From Comamonas aquatica NBRC 14918 (GTDB taxonomy: Bacteria > Pseudomonadota > Gammaproteobacteria > Burkholderiales > Burkholderiaceae_C), in the NCBI RefSeq assembly GCF_000739875.1, contig NZ_BBJR01000044.1, positions 1 to 64,000 of the forward strand: DNA of 64,000 bases, in the 5' to 3' direction. The translations under genes were made by a program, and so were the position numbers. Below, piece by piece: positions 36,436 through 45,579 of this stretch. The number at the start of each line of letters is the position of its first letter. Position 1 is the first letter of the stretch. The notes under the pieces were generated by a model. The model worked only from the letters and a program-made list of their open reading frames with translations, searched no databases and was not told the origin of the DNA.

Positions 36436-39027
36436 ATGAACATCGAACTCGGCGCCCTGCGCACTGCCTACCGCCAGGACAAGGCGACCCTCACCGACGC
36501 CTTGCGCACCCCTGCCAGCAGCACCCGGGGCATCCGCAGCGTGCTGCAAAAGCTCTCGCGGCTGACCGACCAGCACCTGTGTGCCATCCGCGCGGCCAGC
36601 GGGCTGCCGGCCGAGGTGGCCCTGGTGGCCGTGGGCGGCTATGGCCGCGAGCAGTTGTTCCCCGCCTCCGACGTGGACGTGCTGTTGCTGCTGCCCGGCC
36701 ACAGCACCGAGGGGCACGCCCCGCTGAAGGAGGACCTGGAGCGCTTCATCGGCGCCTGCTGGGATGCGGGCCTGGAAATCGGCTCCAGCGTGCGCACCAT
36801 CAGCGAATGCGTGGCCGAGGCACAGAACGATGTGACCGTGCAGACCTCGCTGCTGGAAGCCCGGCTGATCGACGGCGATGCGGCACTGTTTGCCGAGTTC
36901 CAGCGCCAGTACCGCGCCTCGCTCAACCCCAAGGCCTTCTTCACCGCCAAGACGCTGGAGCTGCGCCAGCGCCACATCAAGCACGAGGGCACGCCCTATT
37001 CGCTGGAGCCCAACTGCAAGGAATCACCCGGCGGCCTGCGCGACCTGCACACCATCCTGTGGGTGGCGCAGGCGGCCGGTCTGGGCAGCAACTGGCGCGA
37101 GCTGGCGGCCAGCGGCATTGCCACCGAGTTCGAGGCCACGCAGCTGGAGCGCAACGAGGCCACGCTGAGCCTGATCCGCGCCAAGCTGCACGCCCTGTCG
37201 GGCCGGCACGAGGACCGGCTGATCTTCGATTTGCAGACCGCCGTCGCCGAGTCCTTCGGCATCCAGAGCCACACGCCCGTGGGCGAGACCATGCCCGTGC
37301 GTGCCAGCGAGGTGCTGATGCGCCGCTACTACTGGGCGGCCAAGGCGGTGATGCAGCTGCAGCAGATCCTGCTGCTGAACATCGAGGAGCACCTGTACCC
37401 GAACAACGCCGAGCTCAAGCGCATCGACGACCGCTTCTTCGACAAGGACGGGCTGATCGAGGTGGCCAGCGACGACCTGTACCAGAAAGACCCGCAGGCC
37501 ATCCTGGCGACCTTCCTGACCTACCAGAAGTCGCCCGGCCTGCGCGACCTGTCGGCGCGCACGCTGCGCGCCCTGTACAGCGCGCGCGACCTGATGGACA
37601 ACACCTTCCGCCAGGACCCGGTGAACCGCGACACCTTCATGCAGATCCTGCAGGAACCGCGCGGCCAGACCCATGCCTTCCGGCTGATGAACGCCACCTC
37701 GGTGCTGGGGCGGTACCTGTGGTCCTTCCGCCGCATCGTGGGCCAGATGCAGCACGACCTGTTCCACGTCTACACCGTGGACCAGCACACGCTGATGGTG
37801 CTGCGCAACATGCGGCGCTTCTTCATGGCCGAGCACGTGCACGAGTACCCGCTGTGCTCGCAACTGGCCAGCGGCTGGGACAAGCCCTGGCTGCTGTACC
37901 TGGCAGCGCTGTTCCACGACATCGGCAAGGGCCGCGGCGGCGACCACTCCGAGATCGGCGCCATCGAGGTGCGGCGCTTCGCCCGCCAGCACAACATGGC
38001 CGCCGAGGACGCCGAGCTGGTCGAATTCCTGGTGCGCGAGCACCTGCAGATGAGCACCGTGGCGCAAAAGCAGGACACCAGCGACCCGGACGTGATCCGC
38101 GCCTTTGCCGACCGCGTGGGCACCGAGCGCCGCCTGACGGCGCTGTACCTGCTGACCGTGGCCGACATCCGCGGCACCAGCCCCAAGGTCTGGAACGCCT
38201 GGAAGGGCAAGCTGCTGGAAGACCTGTACCACGCCACGCTGCGCGTGCTGGGCGGGCGCGCGCCCGATGCCGCCGCCCTGGTGGAGGCGCGCAAGCGCGA
38301 GGCCCAGGTGGCCCTGGCCCTGACGGCCCAGCCCTACGAGTCGCACAAGGCGCTGTGGGACACGCTGGATGTGAGCTACTTCATGCGCCACGAGCCGGCC
38401 GACATCGCCTGGCATGCGCGCCAGCTGTCACGCCACGTGGGCAGCCCGGCGCCCGTGGTGCGCGCGCGCCAGTCCCTGGTGGGCGAAGGCGTGCAGGTGC
38501 TGGTGTACGCCCCGGACCAGTCCGACCTGTTCGCCCGCATCTGTGGCTACTTCGACAACGCCGGCCTGATGGTGGTGGACGCCCGCATCCACACGGCGCG
38601 CAATGGCTATGCGCTGGACACCTTCCAGATCGCCTCCGAGCAGTTGCAGATGCACTACCGCGAGCTGACGACGCTGATCGAAAACGGCCTGCCCCAGGCC
38701 ATCCTCAGCAAGGAGCCGCTGCCCGAGCCCGGCAAGCGCCGCCTGTCGCGGCGCGTGCGCAGCTTCCCCATGGTGCCGCGCGTCACGCTCACGCCGGACG
38801 ACAAGGCGCAGAGCTGGCTGCTCAACATCTCGGCCAGCGACCGCGCCGGCCTGCTTTATTCCGTGGCGCGCATCCTGGCGGCGCACGGTTTGAGCGTGCA
38901 GCTGGCCAAGGTCTCCACCCTGGGCGAGCGCGTGGAAGACAGCTTCCTGGTGCAAGGCCCGCGGCTGAACAGCAACGCCCAGCAACTGCTGATCGAAACC
39001 CAGTTGGTGCAGATGCTGCAGGAGTGA
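36436..39027 (+). CDS. glnD: [Protein-PII] uridylyltransferase / uridylyl-removing enzyme
   Basis: The 863-residue sensor of glutamine modifies PII proteins (GlnB/GlnK). It has a nucleotidyltransferase domain with VGGYGREQLFPASDVDV (metal aspartates), a linker, an HD hydrolase domain with ALFHDIGKGRGGDHSE, and two C-terminal ACT domains (about residues 690-760 and 790-863) that bind glutamine. Length and order are normal for betaproteobacteria. It is separated from map by a terminator and ends at repeat copy D. Confidence 0.96.
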   Translation: MNIELGALRTAYRQDKATLTDALRTPASSTRGIRSVLQKLSRLTDQHLCAIRAASGLPAEVALVAVGGYGREQLFPASDVDVLLLLPGHSTEGHAPLKEDLERFIGACWDAGLEIGSSVRTISECVAEAQNDVTVQTSLLEARLIDGDAALFAEFQRQYRASLNPKAFFTAKTLELRQRHIKHEGTPYSLEPNCKESPGGLRDLHTILWVAQAAGLGSNWRELAASGIATEFEATQLERNEATLSLIRAKLHALSGRHEDRLIFDLQTAVAESFGIQSHTPVGETMPVRASEVLMRRYYWAAKAVMQLQQILLLNIEEHLYPNNAELKRIDDRFFDKDGLIEVASDDLYQKDPQAILATFLTYQKSPGLRDLSARTLRALYSARDLMDNTFRQDPVNRDTFMQILQEPRGQTHAFRLMNATSVLGRYLWSFRRIVGQMQHDLFHVYTVDQHTLMVLRNMRRFFMAEHVHEYPLCSQLASGWDKPWLLYLAALFHDIGKGRGGDHSEIGAIEVRRFARQHNMAAEDAELVEFLVREHLQMSTVAQKQDTSDPDVIRAFADRVGTERRLTALYLLTVADIRGTSPKVWNAWKGKLLEDLYHATLRVLGGRAPDAAALVEARKREAQVALALTAQPYESHKALWDTLDVSYFMRHEPADIAWHARQLSRHVGSPAPVVRARQSLVGEGVQVLVYAPDQSDLFARICGYFDNAGLMVVDARIHTARNGYALDTFQIASEQLQMHYRELTTLIENGLPQAILSKEPLPEPGKRRLSRRVRSFPMVPRVTLTPDDKAQSWLLNISASDRAGLLYSVARILAAHGLSVQLAKVSTLGERVEDSFLVQGPRLNSNAQQLLIETQLVQMLQE

Positions 39028-39050
39028 GCCACGGCCTGCACGCGGCCCGA

Positions 39051-39140
39051 AGAAAAAAAGAGCGCCTGGCGCAGGCTTGACAAGGATTTCAGAGGATTTT
39101 GACTCTGAAAGCCTTGCAGGACCTGCGCTAGGCGCTCTGT
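39051..39140. repeat. Dispersed palindromic repeat, copy D (convergent spacer)
   Basis: Outer arms AGAGCGCCTGGCGCAGG (39059) and CCTGCGCTAGGCGCTCT (39122) pair almost perfectly, with inner arms AAGGATTTCAGAG / CTCTGAAAGCCTT. It lies between the convergent glnD and slyX genes and likely terminates both. Confidence 0.8.
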
Positions 39141-39195
39141 TCGTGGAAGTGGCTCCACCGGCACCGGGCCCCTGCAGGCCCGTGCGCCACACCGC

Positions 39196-39423
39196 TCAAT
39201 AGTGCGGTGGCAGCTCGTCGCGCAGATTGCGCGGCGCGCCCTGCCCGCCTTCCGGCACCTGCTGGCGCAGTTGTCGCACCTCGTTGATCAGCGCGTCGAT
39301 CTGCTGCTGCTGGCGGTAGATGGTCATGTTCAGCTGCTCCAACAGATCGTCGGTGTAGCTGGCCTTCACCTCCAGGTCCATGATGCGCGCCTCCAGCGCC
39401 TCGGGCGTGGGCTGCACGCTCAT
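39196..39423 (-). CDS. slyX: SlyX family protein
   Basis: The 75-residue protein is a predicted coiled coil (LEARIMDLEVKASYTDDLLE, then IYRQQQQIDALINEVRQLRQQ) and ends with the family tail ELPPHY. Function is unknown. Its ATG overlaps the stop of the upstream aminotransferase gene by 4 bases, so translation is coupled. Confidence 0.9.
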   Translation of the reverse strand: MSVQPTPEALEARIMDLEVKASYTDDLLEQLNMTIYRQQQQIDALINEVRQLRQQVPEGGQGAPRNLRDELPPHY

Positions 39424-40616
39424 GCCCGCAGCGCCTTGGCCAGGCGTGCCACGCCTTCGCGGATCTTGTCCTCGTCCGCCGTCGCGAACGACAGGCGGAA
39501 GGTGGACAGGTCGGGGTGCTGGCTGAAGAACGGCGCCCCCGGCACAAAGGCCACGCCCTGCGCGATGGCCTGCTTGGCCAGCACGTTGGCATCGGCCAGC
39601 GCACCGTGCGCGCCGGTCAGGCGCACCCACAGGAACAGGCCGCCCAGCGGCTCGGTGAATGCCACGGCATCGCCCAGCTCGCTGCGCAGCGCCGCCATCA
39701 TGGTCTGGGCGCGCTGGGCATAGACCTTGCGCACCTTGGCCAGCGTGGCGGGCATGTGGCCGGCCAGCAGGTAGTGCGCCGCGGTGGCCTGGGCAAAGGT
39801 GCTGGTGTGGGCGTCGCTGAACTGCTTGCACATCACGGCCTTGGCCAGCAGCTCGGGCGGGGCGATCAGCCAGCCGATGCGCAGGCCGGGGCTGAGCACC
39901 TTGGACAGCGAGCCGCAGTGCGCCAGCCAGTCACGGCTGCCGGGCACCTCGCTGGACAGCGCCAGCAGGCTGGCGGGCGGGGGAGCGTCGAAGTACAGGT
40001 CGCCATACGGGTCGTCCTCGACCACCAGGGTCTGGTACTTCACGGCCAGCTCCAGCACGCGCTGACGGCGCTCCAGGCTCAGCGTGGCGCCGCTGGGATT
40101 GCCGAAGGTGGGGATCAGGTAGACCAGCTTGGGCTGGTGCTCGGCGATCAGCTTTTCCAGCTCGTCCACGATCACGCCCTGGCTGTCGATGGGCGCGCTG
40201 ATCACTTCGGCGCCGTACAGGCGGAAGCACTGGATGGTGGCCAGGAAGGTCGGGCCTTCGACGATCACCTTGTCGCCGGGCGAGATCATGCACTTGCCCA
40301 GCAGGTCCAGCGCCTGCTGGCTGCCCGTGGTCACGACCAGGTTGTCGGCGTACACATCCTTGGCGCCCTTGGCCGCGGTGAAGGCGGCCAGCTGTTCGCG
40401 CAGCGGCATGAAGCCTTCGGTCGCGCCGTACTGCAGGGCCAGGCCGGCGTCCTGGGCCAGGGCCTTCTGCGCGGCGTCCTGGATGCCCGCCACGTCGAAC
40501 ATGGCGCTGTCGGGAAAGCCCCCGGCAAAACTGATGATCCCGGGCTTGCCCAGCAGCTTGAATAATTCACGGATCGCGGATGTTTCTACGTTGTCCAAAC
40601 GTTGTGCAAACTGCAT
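39420..40616 (-). CDS. PLP-dependent aminotransferase (2-aminoadipate/MocR-type, fold I)
   Basis: The 398-residue class I/II aminotransferase has ISFAGGFPDSAMFDV, YGATEGFMPLREQLA, TTGSQQALDLL, PTFGNPSGATLSLERR, VVEDDPYGDLYFD (Asp for the pyridine nitrogen), and the PLP lysine in GSLSKVLSPGLRIGW. It groups with alpha-aminoadipate / valine-pyruvate-type enzymes annotated as MocR-like aminotransferases, but no HTH is present. The start at 40616 follows GAGAGGACATGCTCC. The amino-acid substrate cannot be deduced. It is divergent from nth. Confidence 0.88.
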   Translation of the reverse strand: MQFAQRLDNVETSAIRELFKLLGKPGIISFAGGFPDSAMFDVAGIQDAAQKALAQDAGLALQYGATEGFMPLREQLAAFTAAKGAKDVYADNLVVTTGSQQALDLLGKCMISPGDKVIVEGPTFLATIQCFRLYGAEVISAPIDSQGVIVDELEKLIAEHQPKLVYLIPTFGNPSGATLSLERRQRVLELAVKYQTLVVEDDPYGDLYFDAPPPASLLALSSEVPGSRDWLAHCGSLSKVLSPGLRIGWLIAPPELLAKAVMCKQFSDAHTSTFAQATAAHYLLAGHMPATLAKVRKVYAQRAQTMMAALRSELGDAVAFTEPLGGLFLWVRLTGAHGALADANVLAKQAIAQGVAFVPGAPFFSQHPDLSTFRLSFATADEDKIREGVARLAKALRA

Positions 40617-40796
40617 GGAGCATGTCCTCTCGGTAAAAATCCAGTGCCTGGTGCCGGGGCTGTGCACCAGGCCGGCGGCGGCCTGCCGCCTATGCGCTGC
40701 ATTATCGCGCCTGCCACAGGCCGCGCCGCGCCATGGCCGGCCACCGCCGCCCGGCGCTTGAAGGAAAATCCGCAGCAACCATCCCCACCGAGCGCC

Positions 40797-41447
40797 ATGA
40801 AAAAATCCGAGATCGTTCCCTTCTTCACCCTGCTGCGCGACGCCAACCCCAGCCCGCAGACCGAGCTGGAATACACCACCGTCTTCGAGCTGCTGGCGGC
40901 CGTGCTGCTGTCGGCCCAGGCCACGGACGTGGGCGTCAACAAGGCCACGCGCAAGCTGTTTCCGGTGGCCAACACGCCGCAGGCCATCCTGGACCTGGGC
41001 CTGGAGGGGCTGGAGGGCTACATCAAGACCATCGGCCTGTACCGCAGCAAGGCCAAGCACCTGATGGCCGCCTGCCGCATCCTGGTTGACCAGCATGGCG
41101 GCCAGGTGCCCGCCACGCGCGAAGCCCTGGAGGCCCTGCCCGGCGTGGGCCGCAAGACGGCCAACGTGGTCCTGAACGTGGCCTTCGGCCAGCCGACGAT
41201 GGCGGTGGACACGCACATCTTCCGCGTCAGCAACCGCACCGGTCTGGCGCCCGGCAAGACCCCGCTGGAGGTGGAAAAGCAGCTGCTCCAACGGGTGCCG
41301 GACGAATTTGCCGTGGACTCGCACCACTGGCTGATCCTGCTGGGACGCTACGTCTGCCAGGCGCGCAAGCCCAAGTGCTGGGAATGCCTGGTCGCGGCGC
41401 ACTGCGATTTCAAGCCCAAGACCGTAGCACCCACCGGACGCGCCTAG
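40797..41447 (+). CDS. nth: Endonuclease III (DNA glycosylase/AP lyase)
   Basis: The 216-residue base-excision repair enzyme removes oxidised pyrimidines. It has LLSAQATDVGVNKAT, the helix-hairpin-helix and catalytic lysine in LPGVGRKTANVVLNVAFG, the catalytic Asp in AVDTHIFRVSNR, and a C-terminal [4Fe-4S] cluster with spacing C-x6-C-x2-C-x5-C. The ATG at 40797 matches the usual length. It is convergent with the tct operon. Confidence 0.95.
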   Translation: MKKSEIVPFFTLLRDANPSPQTELEYTTVFELLAAVLLSAQATDVGVNKATRKLFPVANTPQAILDLGLEGLEGYIKTIGLYRSKAKHLMAACRILVDQHGGQVPATREALEALPGVGRKTANVVLNVAFGQPTMAVDTHIFRVSNRTGLAPGKTPLEVEKQLLQRVPDEFAVDSHHWLILLGRYVCQARKPKCWECLVAAHCDFKPKTVAPTGRA

Positions 41448-41512
41448 GCCCGGGCCCGCAACGCCTGAACGCCCTCCGCACCACGGGCCCAGTGCTGCGG
41501 GTTCAACCCATG

Positions 41513-41537
41513 AAAAAAGCCCCGCACAGCGGGGCTT
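41513..41537 (-). terminator. Terminator of the tctCBA operon
   Basis: The 9-bp stem AAGCCCCGC / GCGGGGCTT with a 3-base loop is followed on the minus strand by T6. Confidence 0.85.
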
Positions 41538-41559
41538 GGAAGGGTCAACGGCAGACCGT

Positions 41560-43083
41560 TCAGTGGGCCGCGAAATCGTGGCGTTGCACGGCACGGCGGG
41601 CCGCCCAGTACTGCAGCGCACGTGGCACGATCAGCACCAGCAGCACGATCACCACCAGCGTGAGCGACATAGGGCGCTGCAGGAAGATCCAGAAGCTGCC
41701 CTCGCCGATCGACACGGCGTTGCGCATCTGGGCTTCGGCCAGCGGGCCCAGGATCATGCCGACCACCACGGGGGCCGTTGGGAAGTCAAAGCGGCGCATC
41801 AGCACGCCCAGCAGACCAATGCCATACAGCAGGAACAAATCGAACGTGCTCTGGCGCATGCCATAGGCACCGACGGTGGCGAAAATCAGGATCCCGGCGT
41901 ACAGCTGTGGGCGGGGAATCTTCAGCAGCTTCACCCACAGGCCCACCATGGGCAGGTTCAGCACCAGCAGCATCAGGTTGCCGATGTACAGCGAGGCGAT
42001 CAGCGCCCACACCAGGGCACCGGCGCTGCTGAACAGCTGGGGCCCGGGGTTGATACCGTAGTTCTGGAACGCGCCCAGCAGCACTGCCGTGGTGTTGCTG
42101 GTGGGAATGCCCAGGGTCAGCAGCGGAATCAGCGCCGCCGTCACCGTGGCGTTGTTGGCCGCCTCGGGACCGGCCACGCCTTCGATGGCGCCCTTGCCGC
42201 CGAACTCGGCCTTGTCCTCGCCCTTGGCCAGCTTCTTCTCGGTGGCGTAGCTCAGGAAGGTCGGGATCTCCGTCCCGCCGGCGGGAATGCAGCCAAACGG
42301 CGTGCCGATGATGGTGCCGCGCAGCCAGGCCGGCACGGAACGCTTCCAGTCACGGCGCGTCATGTGCACGCGCGTCACCTTGTTCTGCGACTGGTCGACC
42401 TTGCCTTCGTACAGGGCGGCGTACAGCACCTCAGCCACGGCGAACAGGCCCACGGCCACCAGCACGATGTCCACGCCGTCCATCAGTTCCATCTTGCCGC
42501 CGGTGTAACGGGCCGAACCGGTGATCTGGTCCATGCCCACGCACCCCAGGGCCAGGCCGACGAACAAGGCCGTCATGCCGCGCAGGCTGCTTTGCCCCAG
42601 CACCGCGCTCACGGTGGTGAAGGCCAGCACCATCAGCATGAAGTACTCGGGCGGGCCCAGGCGCACGGCAAAGTCCGCCACAGTGGGCGCGAACAGCGTC
42701 ACCACCACGGTGGCCACCGTGCCCGCCACGAAGGAGCCGATGGCCGCCGTGGCCAGCGCCGCGCCGGCGCGGCCACTCTTGGCCATCTTGTTGCCCTCCA
42801 TGGCCGTGACCATGCTGGCGGTTTCCCCCGGCGTGTTCAGCAAGATGGAGGTGGTCGAGCCCCCGTACATGGCACCGTAGTAGATGCCCGAGAAGAAGAT
42901 CATGGAGGCGGTGATTTCCACCTTGGCCGTGATTGGCAGCAGCATGGCCACGGCCACGGCGGGGCCGATGCCCGGCAGCACGCCCACGGCCGTGCCCAGG
43001 GCGCAGCCCAGCAGCGCCCACAGCAGATTGATCGGAGTGGCCGCCGTGGCAAAGCCTTGCATCAGTGCGTCGAACATGTCCAT
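41560..43083 (-). CDS. tctA: Tripartite tricarboxylate transporter large membrane subunit TctA
   Basis: The 507-residue inner-membrane protein has about 11-12 helices. TctA blocks are [40 protein letters not shown] and [18 protein letters not shown]. Together with TctB it imports citrate-like carboxylates delivered by the periplasmic TctC. The chosen ATG overlaps the tctB stop (TGATG), and AGGGTGG lies upstream. It is the last gene of the tctCBA unit. Confidence 0.95.
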   Translation of the reverse strand: MDMFDALMQGFATAATPINLLWALLGCALGTAVGVLPGIGPAVAVAMLLPITAKVEITASMIFFSGIYYGAMYGGSTTSILLNTPGETASMVTAMEGNKMAKSGRAGAALATAAIGSFVAGTVATVVVTLFAPTVADFAVRLGPPEYFMLMVLAFTTVSAVLGQSSLRGMTALFVGLALGCVGMDQITGSARYTGGKMELMDGVDIVLVAVGLFAVAEVLYAALYEGKVDQSQNKVTRVHMTRRDWKRSVPAWLRGTIIGTPFGCIPAGGTEIPTFLSYATEKKLAKGEDKAEFGGKGAIEGVAGPEAANNATVTAALIPLLTLGIPTSNTTAVLLGAFQNYGINPGPQLFSSAGALVWALIASLYIGNLMLLVLNLPMVGLWVKLLKIPRPQLYAGILIFATVGAYGMRQSTFDLFLLYGIGLLGVLMRRFDFPTAPVVVGMILGPLAEAQMRNAVSIGEGSFWIFLQRPMSLTLVVIVLLVLIVPRALQYWAARRAVQRHDFAAH

Positions 43084-43637
43084 CACAGCCACCCTGTTTC
43101 CGTCAGACCTGGCAGGTTGATGGCCAGGAACTGTGTGAAGGCCCAGAACACAGGGGCCGCAATCGTGAAGCCCACCAGCACGTCCTTGAGCAGGGCCTTG
43201 CCGCTCAGGGTGCCCGTCTGGCCCTGGGCCCGGCGCAGGCCTTGCACGGCCAGGGTGAAGCACAGCGTGCAGCTGATGATGAAGCCCAGGTGCTCGATCA
43301 GTCCGGCATTGAGCAGCAGACCCGCAGAGACCCAGACGAAGGGGCCGACATCGGCCTTGGCACTGCCGCCGGGCTCACCTGCCTTGCGGTAACCCCCAGT
43401 CAGGGCCTCCCACACCAGCCAGACGCCGCACAGGGCCAGCACTGCGGCACACAACCAGGGCAGAAAACTGGGGCCTACTCCGCCGTAGCCGGCGTCGCCG
43501 GCAATCTGGCTGGCACCGACGCCCATGCCCACGGCGACCAGCACCACCCCCACGCCCACGGCGGCTTGCCAGCGCGCGGACGGAATTGCACTGTGCCAGG
43601 CCGGCTCGGCGGGCACAGGGTTCAAGCTCTCAGACAT
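43083..43637 (-). CDS. tctB: Tripartite tricarboxylate transporter small membrane subunit TctB
   Basis: The 184-residue protein has four predicted helices and a long Gly/Ala-rich first loop ([21 protein letters not shown]). It matches TctB in size and position. A strong AAAGGAGCTCTGC precedes the ATG. Its end is coupled to tctA by a one-base overlap. Confidence 0.9.
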   Translation of the reverse strand: MSESLNPVPAEPAWHSAIPSARWQAAVGVGVVLVAVGMGVGASQIAGDAGYGGVGPSFLPWLCAAVLALCGVWLVWEALTGGYRKAGEPGGSAKADVGPFVWVSAGLLLNAGLIEHLGFIISCTLCFTLAVQGLRRAQGQTGTLSGKALLKDVLVGFTIAAPVFWAFTQFLAINLPGLTETGWL

Positions 43638-43650
43638 GCAGAGCTCCTTT

Positions 43651-43706
43651 AAGAGAGAAATCAGGCTCTAGCGCTTGTGCAGCAAGCGCTTTCAGCTATC
43701 AAGTTC
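43651..43706. repeat. Short dispersed-repeat copy E between tctC and tctB
   Basis: The perfect stem AGCGCTTG / CAAGCGCT (43670 and 43683) is followed by TTCAGCTATCAAGTTC, shared in part with the fragment at 25697. It sits between the binding-protein gene and tctB on the transcript, where a hairpin can set the ratio of the two products. Confidence 0.6.
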
Positions 43707-43744
43707 TGCAGCACGGCGCACGCACCGTGCTGCAGGACCGCGCG

Positions 43745-44707
43745 TTACACCATGCCGGCGCGGGTCATGGTGTCTTGCAGGCTGCTGAACTCCTTGTCCA
43801 CAAAGGTGGCGAAGGCATCGCCGGCCAGCCATGCCGGGGTCCAGTCGTTCTTCTTCAGGGCTTCCTGCCAGACCGCGCTCTTGGTGGCCTTTTCCAGCTT
43901 GGCGATCAGCTCGTCGCGCTGCTGCTTGCTGATGCCGGGGGCGCCGTAGACACCGCGCCAGTTGCCGATTTCCACGTCAATGCCCTGCTCCTTCAGCGTG
44001 GGTACGTCCAGCGACGGCAGGCGCTCGGCCGAAGTCACGCCCACGGGCTTCATCTTGCCGCTGGCGATGTACTCGGCAAACTCGCTGTAGCCGCTGCCGC
44101 CGATGGTGACGTTGCCACCCAGGATGGCCGAGATCGCCTCGCCGCCCCCACGGAAAGCCACGTAGTTGATCTTGGCGGGGTCCACGCCCACGGCCTTGGC
44201 AATCATTGCAGCCGCAATGTGCTCGGTCGATCCGCGCGAGCCACCACCCCACTTCACACTGCCGGGGTCTTTCTTGAGCTGGGCGATCACCTCGCCCATG
44301 TTCTTGAACGGCGAATTGGCGGGCAGCACGAACACGTTGTATTCGCTGGTCAGTCGCGCCAGGGGCGTCACCTGCTTGAGGGTCACCGGGGGCTTGCCGG
44401 TGATGATGCCGCCCAGCATGACCGCGCCCATCACCATCAGGGCGTTCGCATCGTTCTTGCTGCCGTTGACGAACTGCGCCAGGCCGATGGCACCGGCCGC
44501 GCCGCCCTTGTTGTCATAGGTCACCGACGAGGCCACACCCGCATCCTGCAAGGCCTTGCCCAGAGCACGGCCCGTGGTGTCCCAGCCGCCACCGGGATTG
44601 GCGGGCAGCATCATCTTCATGGCAGCAGCCTGGGCCCAGCTGGTGGGGACGGTGCCGGCCACCGCCAGGGCAGCCATGCTCTTCAAGAAAGTATCGCGTC
44701 GCATCAT
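43745..44707 (-). CDS. tctC: Tripartite tricarboxylate transporter binding protein TctC
   Basis: The 320-residue periplasmic protein has a signal peptide (AALAVAGTVPTSWAQA) and the TctC/Bug core ANPGGGWDTTGRALGKALQ, YDNKGGAAGAIGLAQFV and INYVAFRGGGEAISAILGG. It delivers tricarboxylates to TctAB. ACAGGAGACAAG precedes the ATG. It is the first gene of tctCBA and divergent from tctDE, which should control it. Confidence 0.94.
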   Translation of the reverse strand: MMRRDTFLKSMAALAVAGTVPTSWAQAAAMKMMLPANPGGGWDTTGRALGKALQDAGVASSVTYDNKGGAAGAIGLAQFVNGSKNDANALMVMGAVMLGGIITGKPPVTLKQVTPLARLTSEYNVFVLPANSPFKNMGEVIAQLKKDPGSVKWGGGSRGSTEHIAAAMIAKAVGVDPAKINYVAFRGGGEAISAILGGNVTIGGSGYSEFAEYIASGKMKPVGVTSAERLPSLDVPTLKEQGIDVEIGNWRGVYGAPGISKQQRDELIAKLEKATKSAVWQEALKKNDWTPAWLAGDAFATFVDKEFSSLQDTMTRAGMV

Positions 44708-44880
44708 CTTGTCTCCTGTTTATAGGTTCGTCGTCAGGAAAAGCAGCACCAGCCGCAACCTGCACTGCTTGAGCAGCATGATGCGGCGACTGCCTGTCAA
44801 ATGGCTGTCCTGCAGGGGCCGTGAAAACCCCAAGCTGCACAGCGACAAAACCCGGTCGCCGCAGTGCTAACGTGCCGCCC

Positions 44881-45579
44881 ATGCACATTCTCCTGGTCGA
44901 AGACGATCCCGCCATGCAAACCAGCCTGCAGCGCGCCCTGGCGCGCCGCGGCATCCATGTCAGCCTGTGCGCGGACGGGCTGCAGGCCATCCCGCAGTGG
45001 CAGGCCCTGCAACCCGACGTGGTGGTGCTGGACCTGACGCTGCCCGGCCAGGATGGCCTGCAGGTGCTGGAGCACCTGCGCGCGCTGCGCGCCACCACGC
45101 CGGTGCTGATCCTGACCGCGCGCAGCACCGTGGGCGACCGCGTGCTGGGCCTGAACGCCGGGGCCGACGACTACCTGGCCAAGCCCTTCGACCTGGACGA
45201 ACTGGAAGCACGCCTGCGTGCCCTGGAGCGGCGCGCCCAGGGCGCGGGCGGCACCTCCGCCCAGGCCGACCATGACAGCTTCGGCACCCTGCGCCTGGAC
45301 CGCGCCAGCGGCGCCATCTACCACCTGGGCCTGCCCATGGACTTCACGCCGCGCGAGCGGGCGCTGATGCTGGCCCTGCTGGCACGCCCGGGCCAGGCCA
45401 TCGCCAAGGAGCGCCTGTACGAGCTGGTCTTCCCCGGCGAGGTCGACGTCAAGTACGAAGCCATCGAGGTGGTGGTCTACCGCCTGCGCAAGAAGCTGTC
45501 CGGCACCGGCATGGACCTGGTCACGCTGCGCGGCCTGGGCTACCTGCTCAAGCCCACGCCGCCGGGGGCCGCGGCATGA
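44881..45579 (+). CDS. tctD: Response regulator TctD (OmpR/PhoB type)
   Basis: The 232-residue protein has an N-terminal receiver (VEDDP, phospho-Asp in VVVLDLTLPGQDG, switch Thr in LILTAR, Lys in YLAKPFD) and a winged-helix output domain (RERALMLALLARPGQAIAKE, YRLRKKL). In TctDE systems it activates tctCBA in response to tricarboxylates; the divergent spacer of 173 bases is the likely binding site. No strong ribosome site precedes the ATG. Confidence 0.93.
   Translation: MHILLVEDDPAMQTSLQRALARRGIHVSLCADGLQAIPQWQALQPDVVVLDLTLPGQDGLQVLEHLRALRATTPVLILTARSTVGDRVLGLNAGADDYLAKPFDLDELEARLRALERRAQGAGGTSAQADHDSFGTLRLDRASGAIYHLGLPMDFTPRERALMLALLARPGQAIAKERLYELVFPGEVDVKYEAIEVVVYRLRKKLSGTGMDLVTLRGLGYLLKPTPPGAAA

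Noticed and set aside
43745-44707. tctC as another orphan Bug protein
   Set aside because: It directly precedes tctB and tctA and is divergent from tctDE, so it is the cognate receptor of a full transporter.
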